Shown: positions 22,500 to 34,500 of the stretch, one piece after another
Layout: each line of letters starts with the position of its first letter
Position numbering within the stretch: position 1 is the stretch's first letter
Source: Hyalella azteca
Taxonomy: Eukaryota; Arthropoda; Malacostraca; Amphipoda; Hyalellidae
Reading direction: 5' to 3'
DNA: 64,000 bases
NCBI RefSeq assembly: GCF_000764305.2
Contig: NW_025931631.1
Coordinates: 310,001-374,000, forward strand
The notes under the pieces: model-generated
What the model was told of the DNA's origin: nothing
What the model saw: only the letters and a program-made list of their open reading frames with translations
Database searches by the model: none
Position numbers and translations under genes: made by a program

Positions 22500-23800
22500 A
22501 GTTTAAGATTCTGTGTTGGAATTGCCTGAAACTTTGAACAAACGATGTTTTGACTTTTGAATATACATTCCTAATCACCCAACATTGATGTTTAGTTCGT
22601 TAACATTTCTTCGATTTCGCCTTCGTTTACGAGTTATACGGCTATTACTTTGAACTTTTGAAGTTGGAAACGACCGTCATTTCAGTGGCCGATTACCAAA
22701 TTTGCTGTGAGCCTAATATGTCTACCTAACAAATTAATGCAGTTCGATGAAACTAGGCTATGCACATGCATTTATTAAGTCTTGTCTATTATATTTAGGT
22801 TTTGACCGTTTCTTTCGATTTTGCTTTCGTTTCGAAGTTGTGCGGTAACTTACGTTCAAATGATCAAATCTGTACTGTAGGATAAAAGACATTATTAGGC
22901 TCAGTGCGAATTTTGGACCGTTTAACTTGGAGACGAGGCATAATCGATAAAACGGTCGTGGCCTATGGTAAACAATCACTGTTACGTCCAATGTAACCAA
23001 TTTACGAAGTTTCATCGAGTTGCATTCCATAGTTTGGGGGCATAGTGGCAAAGCAGCAATTTTTTTAGACTCTTCTTCAAGTTTATTTTTGAGTCCTATA
23101 AGTAGACTAGAAAGTATCTTGGATACCAGCATTTTCATACATAAGGAAATGATTAAAATATGGAGTAGATGAGGAAATTAAAAATGAACTGGTTCTAAAA
23201 AAATCTCTGGTTTGCCACTATGTTTGGGGGAAGATATATTAGGCTCAAGTCTCAACGAACCTTGGAGGCCGGCCGCAAGTCCGGCCATAGAAAATTAGAA
23301 CTATAAGTGTCCGATAGCCTGATAGGTGTACGATTGTATCATGTCAACCACGCGATTGCATAGATCGACTTTTCCATGGTATCGGGCGTTCAGTGCACTT
23401 GCTGATAAAACAGCTTATCGCTGACACTTTTGCAACCGGTCAGCGAACATAAAATATCTCACGCAGTAATGAACGCAACTCGATGAAACTTCGCACGTGC
23501 ATTCATTAAAACTTAACAGCGATGATTAAGTCGTTAGTTTTTGGATTTCACCTTCGTTACAGGCTTATACGGTCACACGGGCCTAAATTCCAAGTGAACA
23601 TTAAATATTCTCCAAAATAAAGAACAGATTTGAACGAAACTCTGGACATAACTTCCTAATTACCTACTGTTGATGTTTAGCTCGTGCAAAAATGTTGAAT
23701 TAGCCTTAAGCTTCATTCGCTACCTATTCGGCTATATGGAGAAGCTAACGTCATTGAAAATCATTGAAAATTTCAGTGTGTGACTTTTTTTCAATCAGAT
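22500..23800. repeat. Diverged repeats upstream of gene C
   Basis: Two phrase sets recur. CCTAATCACCCAACATTGAT plus GTTTAGTTCGT near 22570 returns as CCTAATTACCTACTGTTGAT plus GTTTAGCTCGT near 23650. CGATGAAACTAGGCTATGCA near 22746 returns as CGATGAAACTTCGCACGTGC near 23481. Each is followed by a TTTCG(A/C)..TTCG and TATACGGCTAT-like block. Units are strongly diverged. The block directly abuts the putative promoter of gene C (ATG at 22259). Confidence 0.5.
23041..23222 (-). mobile_element. 182-bp hAT-like MITE with exact 8-bp TSD
   Basis: It starts CATAGTGGCAAAGCAGC and ends GGTTTGCCACTATG, with TTTGGGGG immediately on both sides (23033-23040 and 23223-23230). It is the same element as 7645-7826 in the opposite orientation. 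An 8-bp duplication is diagnostic of the hAT superfamily. No coding capacity. Confidence 0.85.
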
Positions 23801-25520
23801 TCTGGAGTAGTAATAACGTCTAACTATAGGATACGAAAAATATTCATTTAGATATTGAATTAAGTTATTTGTCACATGACTTCGGTGTTGCTTGATTGAA
23901 TGTGGACAGCCTACTGATGACTTCTGATCTTTACAGCCTCGTTCTTCAGAAAAAATCTGATTGTACGTAACTACTTGTTTGTTCATCGAAGTTATTAGAA
24001 GGTACAGCAATTGTTGGCAATTTAAAAACTTGCGTACGCAATATACATCTTCAATCGTAGTTTGGTATGACCAGTAGGCAAATTTCGTTTCGACGCTCCA
24101 CACTCGTTTCTCTCCTCAGTCGCGTCACGTCGTCAACGTTTCCGACACCACAGCGACTTACAAACAGCTTGTGGACTGCTCAGTGGATCTACAGTTTATA
24201 TAGGGATAGCATTTTGGGCCTCTCAATGACACGAAGTTTATTACAAAGCAAAGAACTGCCAAAACAATGACTTGCACAACCCATACTTACGCCATTCTCT
24301 CGGGTTCGTCAAGAGAGCATCCAGGAAGCCAGAAGGCCGCAGAAGTGTAATAGAATAGTAAACTGTTGATCTTGACCTTGCAAAATGATGAGTTGCAAGA
24401 AACGTGGATACAATTTTGTAAATTCAATTCTTAAAAGTGACTGTTGATTTTGATATGGCGGGTTCTTGTATGAAAAAAGTTATGTTGATTTATCGAAAGT
24501 TAAAAATAATATCATTGCAATTGATAATATCCTTGAATTTCATTGCAACTTATAAACGCATTTAATTTCACACTATCTGCCTAATTACGATAAAAATTAT
24601 TCAGGCTAATTGTACCATTATGAATAATAGCAGTTATTAATCCTACAAATTATTCACACTAAATATACCACTATGAATAATAACAGTTCTGTGTGGTTTT
24701 TATTACAAGTACAAAAGTACTCTACAATTAGGTCAACTCTCAGGCGACCAATTTCTGTGCGTGGTGATGACAGTATTACTATTAGTGCAATGAGAGTTAA
24801 TAATTGGATGCTATATAAGATATCTATGCGTGACGAATCGCATCACGCATCTATTCCAATTGTTAATTAGTTTTTAGCACAAGAAACTGATACATCGATA
24901 TTTTTACTGATCATTCTTTTATGAGTTCGGAATTATTACGGACACCCAGACACATTCTTTATTCAAATTAGGAAGGATTAAAAAAGGTACTCCATTCACT
25001 TCCCGCCAGTTAAAAAAGCACTCGAATCAGTAAACTTGGAGCATGACTTGCAATATTGCACCATTAAACTGTTGCTTGAAAAATCTCTACGGGCTTTATC
25101 AAGAATAACTCTTGACGCCGTGCCTTATTTCTACATCGAAATAATAACTCTTATTTCCCTGCGAAAATTAAACTAAACTGAATATTCACAAAACTAAATG
25201 TAAATGACATAAATTTAACAAATAGCCTACCACTTGATAATTTTTGTCATAACCATTTTGTTGTTTTGATGTTTCACATCATCATATCATGTTTCAAATA
25301 GATGCAATTATCTAATTTTGTTCAATACTGTGTATACCATATTGGTATACACATGGCCGAGGCTAATGTCGGTTTTTGATATTTTCTTAAATTTTATTTT
25401 GATAACATGGCCCTACGACTGATAGTCTGGTGACGGAATTCTACATTGAAACACCAGTTTTGGGAAGAGTTGATATGTTTGGATTGTGAGCAATCCATTC
25501 ACCTAAAATTAGGGGCGAAT
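23800..25520. other. Stretch with no recognisable gene
   Basis: AT-rich sequence with short frames and no convincing exon or transposon. A TATA-like TTTATATAG lies near 24198, but no coding start could be tied to it. Confidence 0.4.
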
Positions 25521-25524
25521 AACC

Positions 25525-25796
25525 CCAATCTACAAAGGAGTTACGAGAGACAAACCCCAAAATTATAAACCGGTTACATTAACATCACATGTGATGTAAT
25601 CAAGGTATTTGAGAAGGTCGTGGCCAGAAGGTTGGTGCAGTACATGGAGGAGGCTGCATGACCTTTTCAACAGAAGGCAACATGGTTTTAGACGAAATCG
25701 TTCTTGTTTGTCTGAGTTACTGGAGCATCACCACCAAATCCTTGCCATGCTGGAGGAGGGGGCCGGGGTGGACGTGTTGTATTTAGACTTAATGGA
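25525..25796 (+). mobile_element. LINE reverse transcriptase fragment
   Basis: Plus-strand frames give the N-terminal RT motifs of non-LTR retrotransposons: NYKPVTLTSHVIKVFEKVVA, then after a small frame break LFNRRQHGFRRNRSCLSELL, and VDVLYLDLM at the end (the strand before the first catalytic Asp region). It is truncated on both sides and broken by at least one indel. Confidence 0.75.
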
Positions 25797-25879
25797 TTAA
25801 TTGTCCCTTTAACTAGGTGTGGAAGCTTTTTGGTTGAGATTTGTTGTGCATACCATATCCTTTTTTACAGGTCTTCCTA

Positions 25880-26235
25880 TAGTAAATCGATATACCTACT
25901 TGAGTACCTATGGTTTACGTAAGAGTAGGTACAAATACCTTGTACCTCTTCACAGCTATAAAAGTAGTTAGACCTAATTATATGTACCTAGTCTTGTGGT
26001 TAGAGTTGATACAGATACTTCTACCCTATTATGGGTTGAACAGTAGGCATCATAACTTGTGTATCTACTCTTGACAAACTAATGATTACAGATACTAGTA
26101 TATATCATCTCACAGGTATACAAGTAGGTTAATATCCTTGTGTACCTGCTCTTGACAAAAAAGTAGGTACAGATAATCGTAAATATGCCCTCTCACAGAT
26201 ATACAAGTAGGTTTATACACTTGTGTACCAACTCT
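25880..26235. repeat. About 80-bp degenerate tandem repeat
   Basis: Phrases TATACAAGTAGGTT, CTTGTGTACC and CTCTTGACAAA recur at roughly 80-bp spacing, most clearly over 26060-26235, with weaker units to the left (GAGTAGGTACAAATACC). Confidence 0.6.
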
Positions 26236-26569
26236 TTATAGCTAAAAGTTTTGTGCGAAATTTGGAGCGGGTTGCATTGCACTATCAAAAGTCCGGCAGC
26301 ATTTTGTTGAGCCGCAATTTTAAGCATAAATTTTTTCATATCGATACCTGATGGATATTAGAATACCAGAAGAATCAAACAGTAGCCCGACATCAACCGA
26401 CAGACGATATCTGAACCCCTCATCTTTTCGCATTGAACTCCAGCTAGTTGTCTGAACCTTGAGATAGTTTTTAGAGTAATTTTTCTGGTTAAAAATACTA
26501 TTGTTGTATACTATTCAAGTATATTATGTATTTGTTTCAACTAAAATTTTAATATTTAATGTTTTTTTT

Positions 26570-26705
26570 TTAATTTAATGTTGCATTCGAAACGTCGTTG
26601 GTAAGCTGTGACAACTTCCTGAAACAGGCCTTTCGATTTGCCAACGTCATCTGAAGAATAATCGACTCTCTGATAATTTAAACATACGAACTTTCTGGTC
26701 AACAA
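26570..26705 (-). repeat. Degenerate single-arm copy of the 37-425 palindrome family
   Basis: ATTCGAAACGTCGTTGGTAA, CCAACGTCATCTGAAGAATA and TTTCTGGTCAACAATCGCAC match, in order, the right arm of the palindrome at 264-425, with divergence and no second arm. Confidence 0.55.
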
Positions 26706-26785
26706 TCGCACGTGCATAAACAAGCAAATTCTGCCGTCTAATACTAATATTAGAATATTAGCATGTTTGTGTGTCACAATTTACA

Positions 26786-27075
26786 GGGGCTGTTGAAGCA
26801 CTTATCCGCAATACAGAATTCAATGATACGTCAGGGAATTATTTTAATAATACATAATGTTAAAATTCTGAATTCTGTTACAAAATTTTTCATGTTTCTA
26901 CGTGCCATATGTAGCGCTCTAAATTTAAGAGCTGTTGGGGCACGTATCCAGTATACTTATCGTGTCAGAATATTGTGTATAGGGGCTGTTGGGGCGCGTG
27001 TCCGGGATAATTGTGTCGTGATATTGTATATAAGGGCTGTTGGGGCGCGTATCCAGGATACTTAACATGTAGGGA
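26786..27075. repeat. About 52-bp tandem repeat
   Basis: GGGCTGTTGGGGC(A/G)CGT, then TCC(A/G)G(G/T)ATA and ATATTGT(A/G)TAT recur at about 26930, 26982 and 27034; an earlier diverged unit starts at 26786. Confidence 0.65.
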
Positions 27076-27574
27076 TATTATCGGGACATGAAATTAAATT
27101 TGCAATCGTACAGTGCAAAACTAGTAACGGGGGGTAAATTAAAAAGTATGATTTTTAATGTTATTTCTTAAAAGCATTTAATTAAATTCTAATAAAAATA
27201 ATAGGTTTAAAGTTTCCATTAACTTTCAAAATGCGATTTAAAACTGGCTCACGCTAAGCATCAAAAACGAACATAGATGTAATGTCTGAAAGTAACTTTG
27301 GATAAGCTTAATCACATTGCACTGCACTGACAAAGCAAAAATTTGTCTTCATTTGAGTAAACATCTTTGGTTTTCTCAGTTGAATATAGATTACTTTTAT
27401 AACACTTTCGTTTGTTTCCCTAAATTCATGACTTTTATTGCACTTTTCCCAAATTTCAAGATATTTGTTCATGATATTTAAATTTACGAAGATGACCATT
27501 CAAGAGCGTCTCTTCATGAAGCTTGAGACGTTATTAATTAAAACTCATATCTGAGACGTCATTAATGAAAACTC

Positions 27575-28350
27575 TTATAGAATAGAATTGCAGTGTCGGC
27601 ATTGAAGAAATAGGCCCATGGCCTGTTGCCGATTCTTGAACTTTTCATGACTTGATTCACAAGGGATCCGGCCTTTGGAACCCGATCTTTCCATAACAGA
27701 CGATTGATTGAGATAGCTGCTTGACTTACTGCCTGGTCCGTAATTTGCTAGGCATTTTAAGACTGAACATATGCTCCTGCATAGCTTCATCTAGTCTGTT
27801 TTTGAAGATGTTCATACTCGGAGCGTCAACGATGCTATCAGGGAGGCTGTCCCACATGTCGGTGACTCGAAGCGAGAAAATATGTTGTCGCGTGGATGTG
27901 TTCCAACGCTGTTTTTTTAGTTTATAGCCGTGGCCCCTGGTGTTGGTTCTTGTTTCAAATTCTAGTAATCCTTCGTGGACCTTGAATAAGCCATGAGTAT
28001 ACTTGTATGCTTCAATGAGGTCACCCCGCAGACGTCGATAATGGAGGCTTGGAAGCTTCATAATCTTTAATCTTTCTTATAGGACTTGCTTTTCAAGCCT
28101 GGAACTAACCTTGTTGCGCGTCTTTGAACAATCTCTATTAAATTTCTGTCCTTTTCAAATTTCGGTGACCACACGACGTTTCCAAACTCTAGGGTCGGGC
28201 GCACTACAGCAACAAACAACTGCTTCATCGCTTCTGCATCTATAGGAACTCGAAAGAGCGTCTGCTCAGTCCAAGTCGTTTATTGGCTTTCTTAACTTGA
28301 CCTTCAATATGCTCAGAAAATTTCAACTCATTGTCGATATTAAATCCTAA
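27575..28350 (-). mobile_element. 3' end of a CR1/L2-like LINE
   Basis: The minus-strand frame from 28061 to 27726 encodes the C-terminal region typical of these elements: KLPSLHYRRLRGDLIEAYKY, TRGHGYKL, FSLRVTDMWDSLPDSIVDAP and NIFKNRLDEAM. Upstream frames (28062-28350) give the preceding RT part with stops. The 3' tail shares AGAAATAGGCCCATGGCCTG with 54085-54120. It inserted into the minisatellite whose parts flank it. A related copy lies at 55880-57560. Confidence 0.8.
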
Positions 28351-28356
28351 ATCTTA

Positions 28357-28530
28357 TCTGAGACGTCATTAATTAAAACTCTTATATTTGACGTCATTAA
28401 TTAAAACTCTTAACTGAGATGTCATTAATTAAAACTCTTATCTTTGACGTCATTAATTAAAACTCTTAACTGAGATGTCATTAATTAAAACTCTTTTCTT
28501 TGACGTCATTAATTAAAACTCTTATAATTA
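28357..28530. repeat. 28-bp minisatellite rich in TGACGTCA
   Basis: Units of the type TTTGACGTCATTAATTAAAA plus CTCTTA repeat about six times, and two more lie at 27519-27571 beyond the LINE. Several units contain the CRE/ATF octamer TGACGTCA next to TTAATTAA. The array ends 7 nt before the stop codon of the C2 gene, so it lies in that gene's 3' UTR. Confidence 0.85.
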
Positions 28531-28536
28531 AGACGG

Positions 28537-31500
28537 TCATAATCGTAGCCGGTGCCAGGCGGTGACGGGGTAGTGGGTGTTGAGGGAGCGTCCCCAGTGG
28601 GACAGGGTGACTGGTCTGGGGCTGATAGACTCCCCCTGCACGAGGGGAGGGTGGTCGTAGGTACCCAGGTAGAGTAGGGGGCCTAGCACCAGCCTCCCTA
28701 TCGTCACCTCGTGGATACTGCGACCGCAGTGAACCTTGCGGAGAAACGATATTTTTAATATAGAAAATAAGAGGATATTGTGACATTTAATATATAATAA
28801 TAATCAATAATTATTTTTTAAGGAAAAAAAGGGTGCAGTTAACGTTTGAACCCATAATTAACACGTAATTAAATACATTATATTATATAGGGAAGTTAAT
28901 GATATATATTATTCAGCAGGGCGAATGAAAACTTTATTAACTATTGTGTTTTGACCCATTTTATAAAACAGGAATATCTCATGGATACACAATAGGATTT
29001 TAAAGTTACTTATGATACATAACAAATTAGTATTTACTAATTTTTGCATATGAAAATGAATTTACGTTTTGGTAATTTTCAGATATAGGAACCCTGTAAA
29101 TCTGTTCACAATGGCAGTATTCATAAATAATAAATTAAATTTATCTAAAGTTTTTGCACAGTTTTGGATAATACTTCATGTGAACTCTAACCGTTTTAAC
29201 CCTTCTAATTTCGTCAACCCTCGTTACCTGGGCCTATACTTTCAAAAAAGTTAAGAGATCGTAAGTTCATCAGCCAATCATTGACGGCCTTTTAAGCCAA
29301 ATCCACCAATCATAGACAAGAAAATAGAGCGTAAGTACTTACGTTTACTTAGCGAGTTTTGAAAGTAAAGGCACAGGCCTTTACATATAAATAGCATTGA
29401 CGACGGTTAATTTATCCGAAGACAAAGTTAAGCTTCTATTTATTGACAACAACTCTTGTTTTCAAACCTGTGGGTAGCTGAAGTATCAGGTACGGTTAAC
29501 GTACGTGGAATTCAAAGTGATAACATTTTTTGCTTCAAAACCTTAAGATAAGGTAATTAAAAACCGTAAGATAAGATAATTCAAACCTTAAGATAAGATA
29601 ATTTAAACCTTATGATAAGACGATTCAAACCTTAAGATAAGATAATTCAAACCTTGTGATTAGACGATTCAAACCTTAAGATAAGATAATTCAAACCTTA
29701 AGATAAGATAATTCAAACCTTATGATAAGATAATTCAAACCTTATGATAAGACATTTCACAACGTTAAGATAATTCTTGTTTCAAAACCTCAAGCTAAGA
29801 TAATTTAAGCCTTAAGATATATAACTCCTGCTTCAAAACCTTGAGATAAGATAATTCAAACCGTAAGATAATTCATGCTTCAAAAACCTTAAGATACGAT
29901 AATGTAAACCTTAAGATAATCATTGCTTCAAAACCTTAAGATAAGATAACTTAAACCTTAAGAGAATTCATGCATCAAAACCTTAAGATAAGACAATTTA
30001 AACCTTAAGATAATTCTTGCTCCAAAACTTTAAGATAAGATAATATAAACCTTAAGATAAGATAATATGAACCTTAAGATAAACTTTTTTTCGCGACCTT
30101 ACGATAAGATAATTGAAACCTTAAGATAAGATAATATAAACCTCACGATAATTCATGCTTCAAAACCTTAAGAAAAGATGGTATAAACTTAAGGAAATTC
30201 TTGCTTGAGAACCGTCACCTTGATGACGATGCACGCCCTGTGCTGCTCCTGCTTGGGGACGAAGAAGGTGTAGGACGCAGCGAAGTTTGGATCACACGTC
30301 AGCGGCATCGGCATCTTCGTCGTCACTTCTTTGCTCACTTTCTCGCCCGCGATCCAGAGCGCGATACTGCACCACACGTCCGTCCGGTCTGACGCGTCGA
30401 GCATTATTGATGTTATTTGATGTTGTTTTGAGACTTTAAATAATAATAATTAAAGGTTGTGTCCACTAAATATTCACCGCTGCACCACACGTCCGTCCGG
30501 TCTGACGCGTCGAGCATTAATGAAGTTATATGATGTTGATTTAAGACTTATAATAATAATAATTAAAGGTTATGTCCACTAAATATTCACCGCTGCACCG
30601 CACGTCCGTCCGGTCTGACGTGTCGAGCATTAATGATGTTATTAAAAGTTGTTGAGCTGTATTATCAATACATATACTCTACTGTAATGCGAGAAATTTC
30701 GACAACTTCTTAATGAGCAAACAAACAAAAGCACATTCAAGTCCCACACTCAAAACATGCAGGGGTCGTTGTCCAATCCCCTTAATCCATTTCTCGCCCT
30801 CCTAATCCATGGCAAACTGGGTCAGGATGACTCACACGAGAGCATAGCGTGCATCGCTATTATAGGACAAAGATCATTCGCTCATTCGCTCTGCATAAAG
30901 CACCAACTTCACGAGTGTCATGTAAAGTTAGCGCGTCAACAAATTCTAAAATAAGTCCTTTACCCTTTAATAAAAGATTTTTAGTAAATGCAAAAAAAAA
31001 ATAATAAATTCACAATTCAAAAATTTACCTCAACCGGCATAACTCAACGTAAAATTGAGCATCAAAAGCTATTATATTAGCCACGTAAATTCTTTTAAAA
31101 CATCTCATAAAAAGATAAAAATAAAATACATGAAATCACCTCACCTTTATCGTGCAAAGTCTTGGAAGCTTTTTTGGCGATCCAGTGGAAGTTTGGCTTG
31201 ACGAGGCCGTGCGAGCGCAGCACCTTGAGCAGCAGCCCGCGGGTGCCCGTGCTGCGACTGCTGCTCACGCTGCTGCTGATCAGGCTCACCTCGAGACTGC
31301 CCAGCTCGTCGTGGATCTGGCAACGAGACAGGGTTAAGACATACTAATTGTTTGGAGGGTATGACATTGCCCAGCTCGTCGTGGATCTGGCAATGAGACA
31401 GGGTTATGATATAAGAATTATTTGGAGGGCATGAGACTGCCCAGCTCTTGGTGTGCTGGGCAGTCTCATACCAAACTGGCAACGAGACGGGGTTGGGACA

Positions 31501-34500
31501 TACTAATTATTTGGGGGTGTGAGACTGCCAAGCTCGCCGTGGATCTGGCAACGAGACAGGGTTAAGACATACTAATTATTTGGAGGTTAGGAGACTGCCA
31601 GCTCGTAGTGGATCTGGCAGCAAATAAAATTTATTGAAAGCTTTCAAGACAAGCTGCAATTTTTTAGTGATCTATCTATTATATAATAATAAGAAAATAG
31701 TTGCATTACCTTCATTGTTAATTACTATCGAGTTTATTGAAATTGTTTAAAAGAATATTAATATAAATCTCTTTACTTATATGATAATGGTGATCCCGAA
31801 AATCAATTACCATGTTGTGCACAATCATTTTGTTTTATCATCGAAATGTGATTCCAATTATTGAAAATTCGGGACATTCGCTGCAACGAAAACTTTATAA
31901 ACTAAAAATTAGTTGGTTTAAATTATTTCTTCCATAAACCTAATATGAGCAAAAATTTACCATCATGCTACATTTTATCTGAAAGCATTTTTAGCGCATT
32001 TTTTCATTTATGGAAACAAGGCGCTATGGTGCTCGTCATGTCCATCCGTCCGTGACTCCACGTCAGGACGGACGAGAAAATGCGCTCTCTGTCACTCACG
32101 CAGTGAGTACTGATCTATTTTTTACATAGATCGATTATTCATTCAGGGTCGATTATAAATTTTTAAAATAATCAATCCTGGTAGCGCATGATTCGCAGTT
32201 TTGTTTACCTTAGTGTGCCCGAAAAGCCCGATTATTCTAGGCAGGTTATTATCTTCAACCTTGAGGGGCACCAGCGCATGACCAATGGCTGAGTAGCGGG
32301 GATGGTCTCGACAGCCTGACCAGACCGTGACCAAGACCACATGATGGTTCTTTTTACCGCTGGGCTCGTCGGTGAGACTGGAGCTCGAGCTGAAGGACTT
32401 GATTGAAGAATTGGACTTGACGTGGTCATCAGCTCGGGACTTGGTGTGATGCTTCGAAAGCTTTACGGTCACTTCTCTCTGAACGGAATTGTTAAAAACT
32501 TATTGTTGTAAGTCATTAACTTTATTAACAAAAACGTTGAAAAGTTCACCATTCATATTTACTAAAAAAATACTTGGAATTTTGTATATAAGTCATTTGA
32601 AAAGTCTTAGTGAGAACAGAAGCTTTCTATGGAAATTTAGTCATAAGCATGAAGACTGTTTTAGATTCAAGGTAGTAGTTGTTGGTCGAAAAGTAAAATA
32701 ATGGGTAGAGGTGCGTTGAAGATTTTTGTCAGTTTCTACTTGCAATATCTATTACGCAAGACTTCCTGAATAAAAATTTCTATTTTTCTACTATTATGAC
32801 ATTCATATATTTGAGTGAGCACCTCAAGAAGTTGAACCCCGGATTCAAATGTTTAAGAATTTTGCACCTTTTTTTTAAATTTCTTGCCATGTTTAAATTC
32901 AACGATAGACATTTACCGCAAATTAGTAAAGACAGCAATTAATGCAGACTAAAACTAGTACAGACTACAATTAATACAATCTATAACTAGGACAGACTAC
33001 AATTAATACAGTCTATAACTAGGACAGACTTTAATTAATACAGTCTATAACTAGCACAGACTACAACTAGTATAGACTAGACAACTTTTATAGACTCTGA
33101 AACTGGTACAGACTACAACTAGTAAGACGACAACTACCAGAACTCAACGAGAAACAAGAAAGTATCACTTACCTGGACTGGTATCTCGGCGCCCTTAGCA
33201 TTGGGCAGGAAGACCCAGTGGGCCTTGTATGATGTGTTCAAAACTTTCACTTCCACTGAAAGTCCGTCGCTTGACCCCACCCACGGCACGCCACGCAGCT
33301 GCGTTAGTAGGATGCTTGCTCTGGGGAAATTATATTCATTAGATTATTAGAATTCATAAATCTAATCCGTTATTATGGATTAGATTAAACTATTTATTTA
33401 AGATTAAATTTTTTCTGCCAAGGTAACGTTCTTGCAAAGTTTTTTTTGGTCAAGGTGGGATAGCCAAGCGGTTTTGAACACCAAAATTGTAGCAGCGAGT
33501 TGGGGGTTCGAGACGCGCAGCTAGCTGTGAAAATTCTGTGATGTTCCGAATCGGTACAGGCCTGATGGCCTCGTCTTCAATGCTTACTCTTTATATTATT
33601 GAGTTATTATTATTATTACTAATTATTATAAAAAGCTCTCGCTATTTAATAATAATGGAAACATAGTTGTTTATACTTCCTCCTAATGCCCCTCCGGTTT
33701 TTAGTTAATTGGTGTTCTTAAATTTTGCGAAAAATAAATGGAACATTACTATGTTGGATTTAATTAGAGGCTAAATTTTTTCTAATTTCCCGCACAAGTC
33801 AACGACTGAAGTCCAACAACAGGAATCAATGTTCTATGGTAAACATTTTCCGGGCTTAAAAATTATCTATAAAGCTTGAATGAAATGCTCGTAATGCACA
33901 CCGTAGACTTTATAGAAATTATTTACAGGAAATCAAAAAGTCCATTGAAATTAAGCGTGTGTTGATGATTTATTTTATGAGCTTGCAAATATTTCCAGAG
34001 AGTTATTTTCGATAATTGGATTTATTAAATTTGATTTTTATGAAGTTTTAATGGAAAAAATAACGAATTTCAAATTCACGATACACGAATTTACTAAAAA
34101 TTAATTTTGAGAACTTGAACTAAGAAAATTGTAATTAGCGTCGTAGGGTTTCACGAACTGACGACGAATTTCAGTTAATTTATGTAAATATCGTAAGTTC
34201 CCGGAGTGCCAGGTTAAATAAAATCAGCAAAAAATATTTGTATAAAATAAAAATGAGCCAGCAAATAATGACGCCTTAGGACACTACGTATTGTTTTTTC
34301 TTTCGAGACTTTTTGTCTCGATTTAATCATGGCAATGAATTTAAGTTAATTAGGAAAAATACCGTAAGTTCCACGAATGCCAGGTTAAATAAAATCAGCA
34401 AAAAATATATTTATAAAATAAAAATGAGCAAGTAATTGAAGTCGCCGTAGAATACTATTTATATGTTTTTTTCTTTCAGTCTAGTCATGAATTCTTTTCG

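Noticed and set aside
33455..33545. Possible functional tRNA gene
   Set aside because: A- and B-box-like sequences are present, but no cloverleaf with a paired acceptor stem is evident and the SINE tail follows. It is called a SINE.
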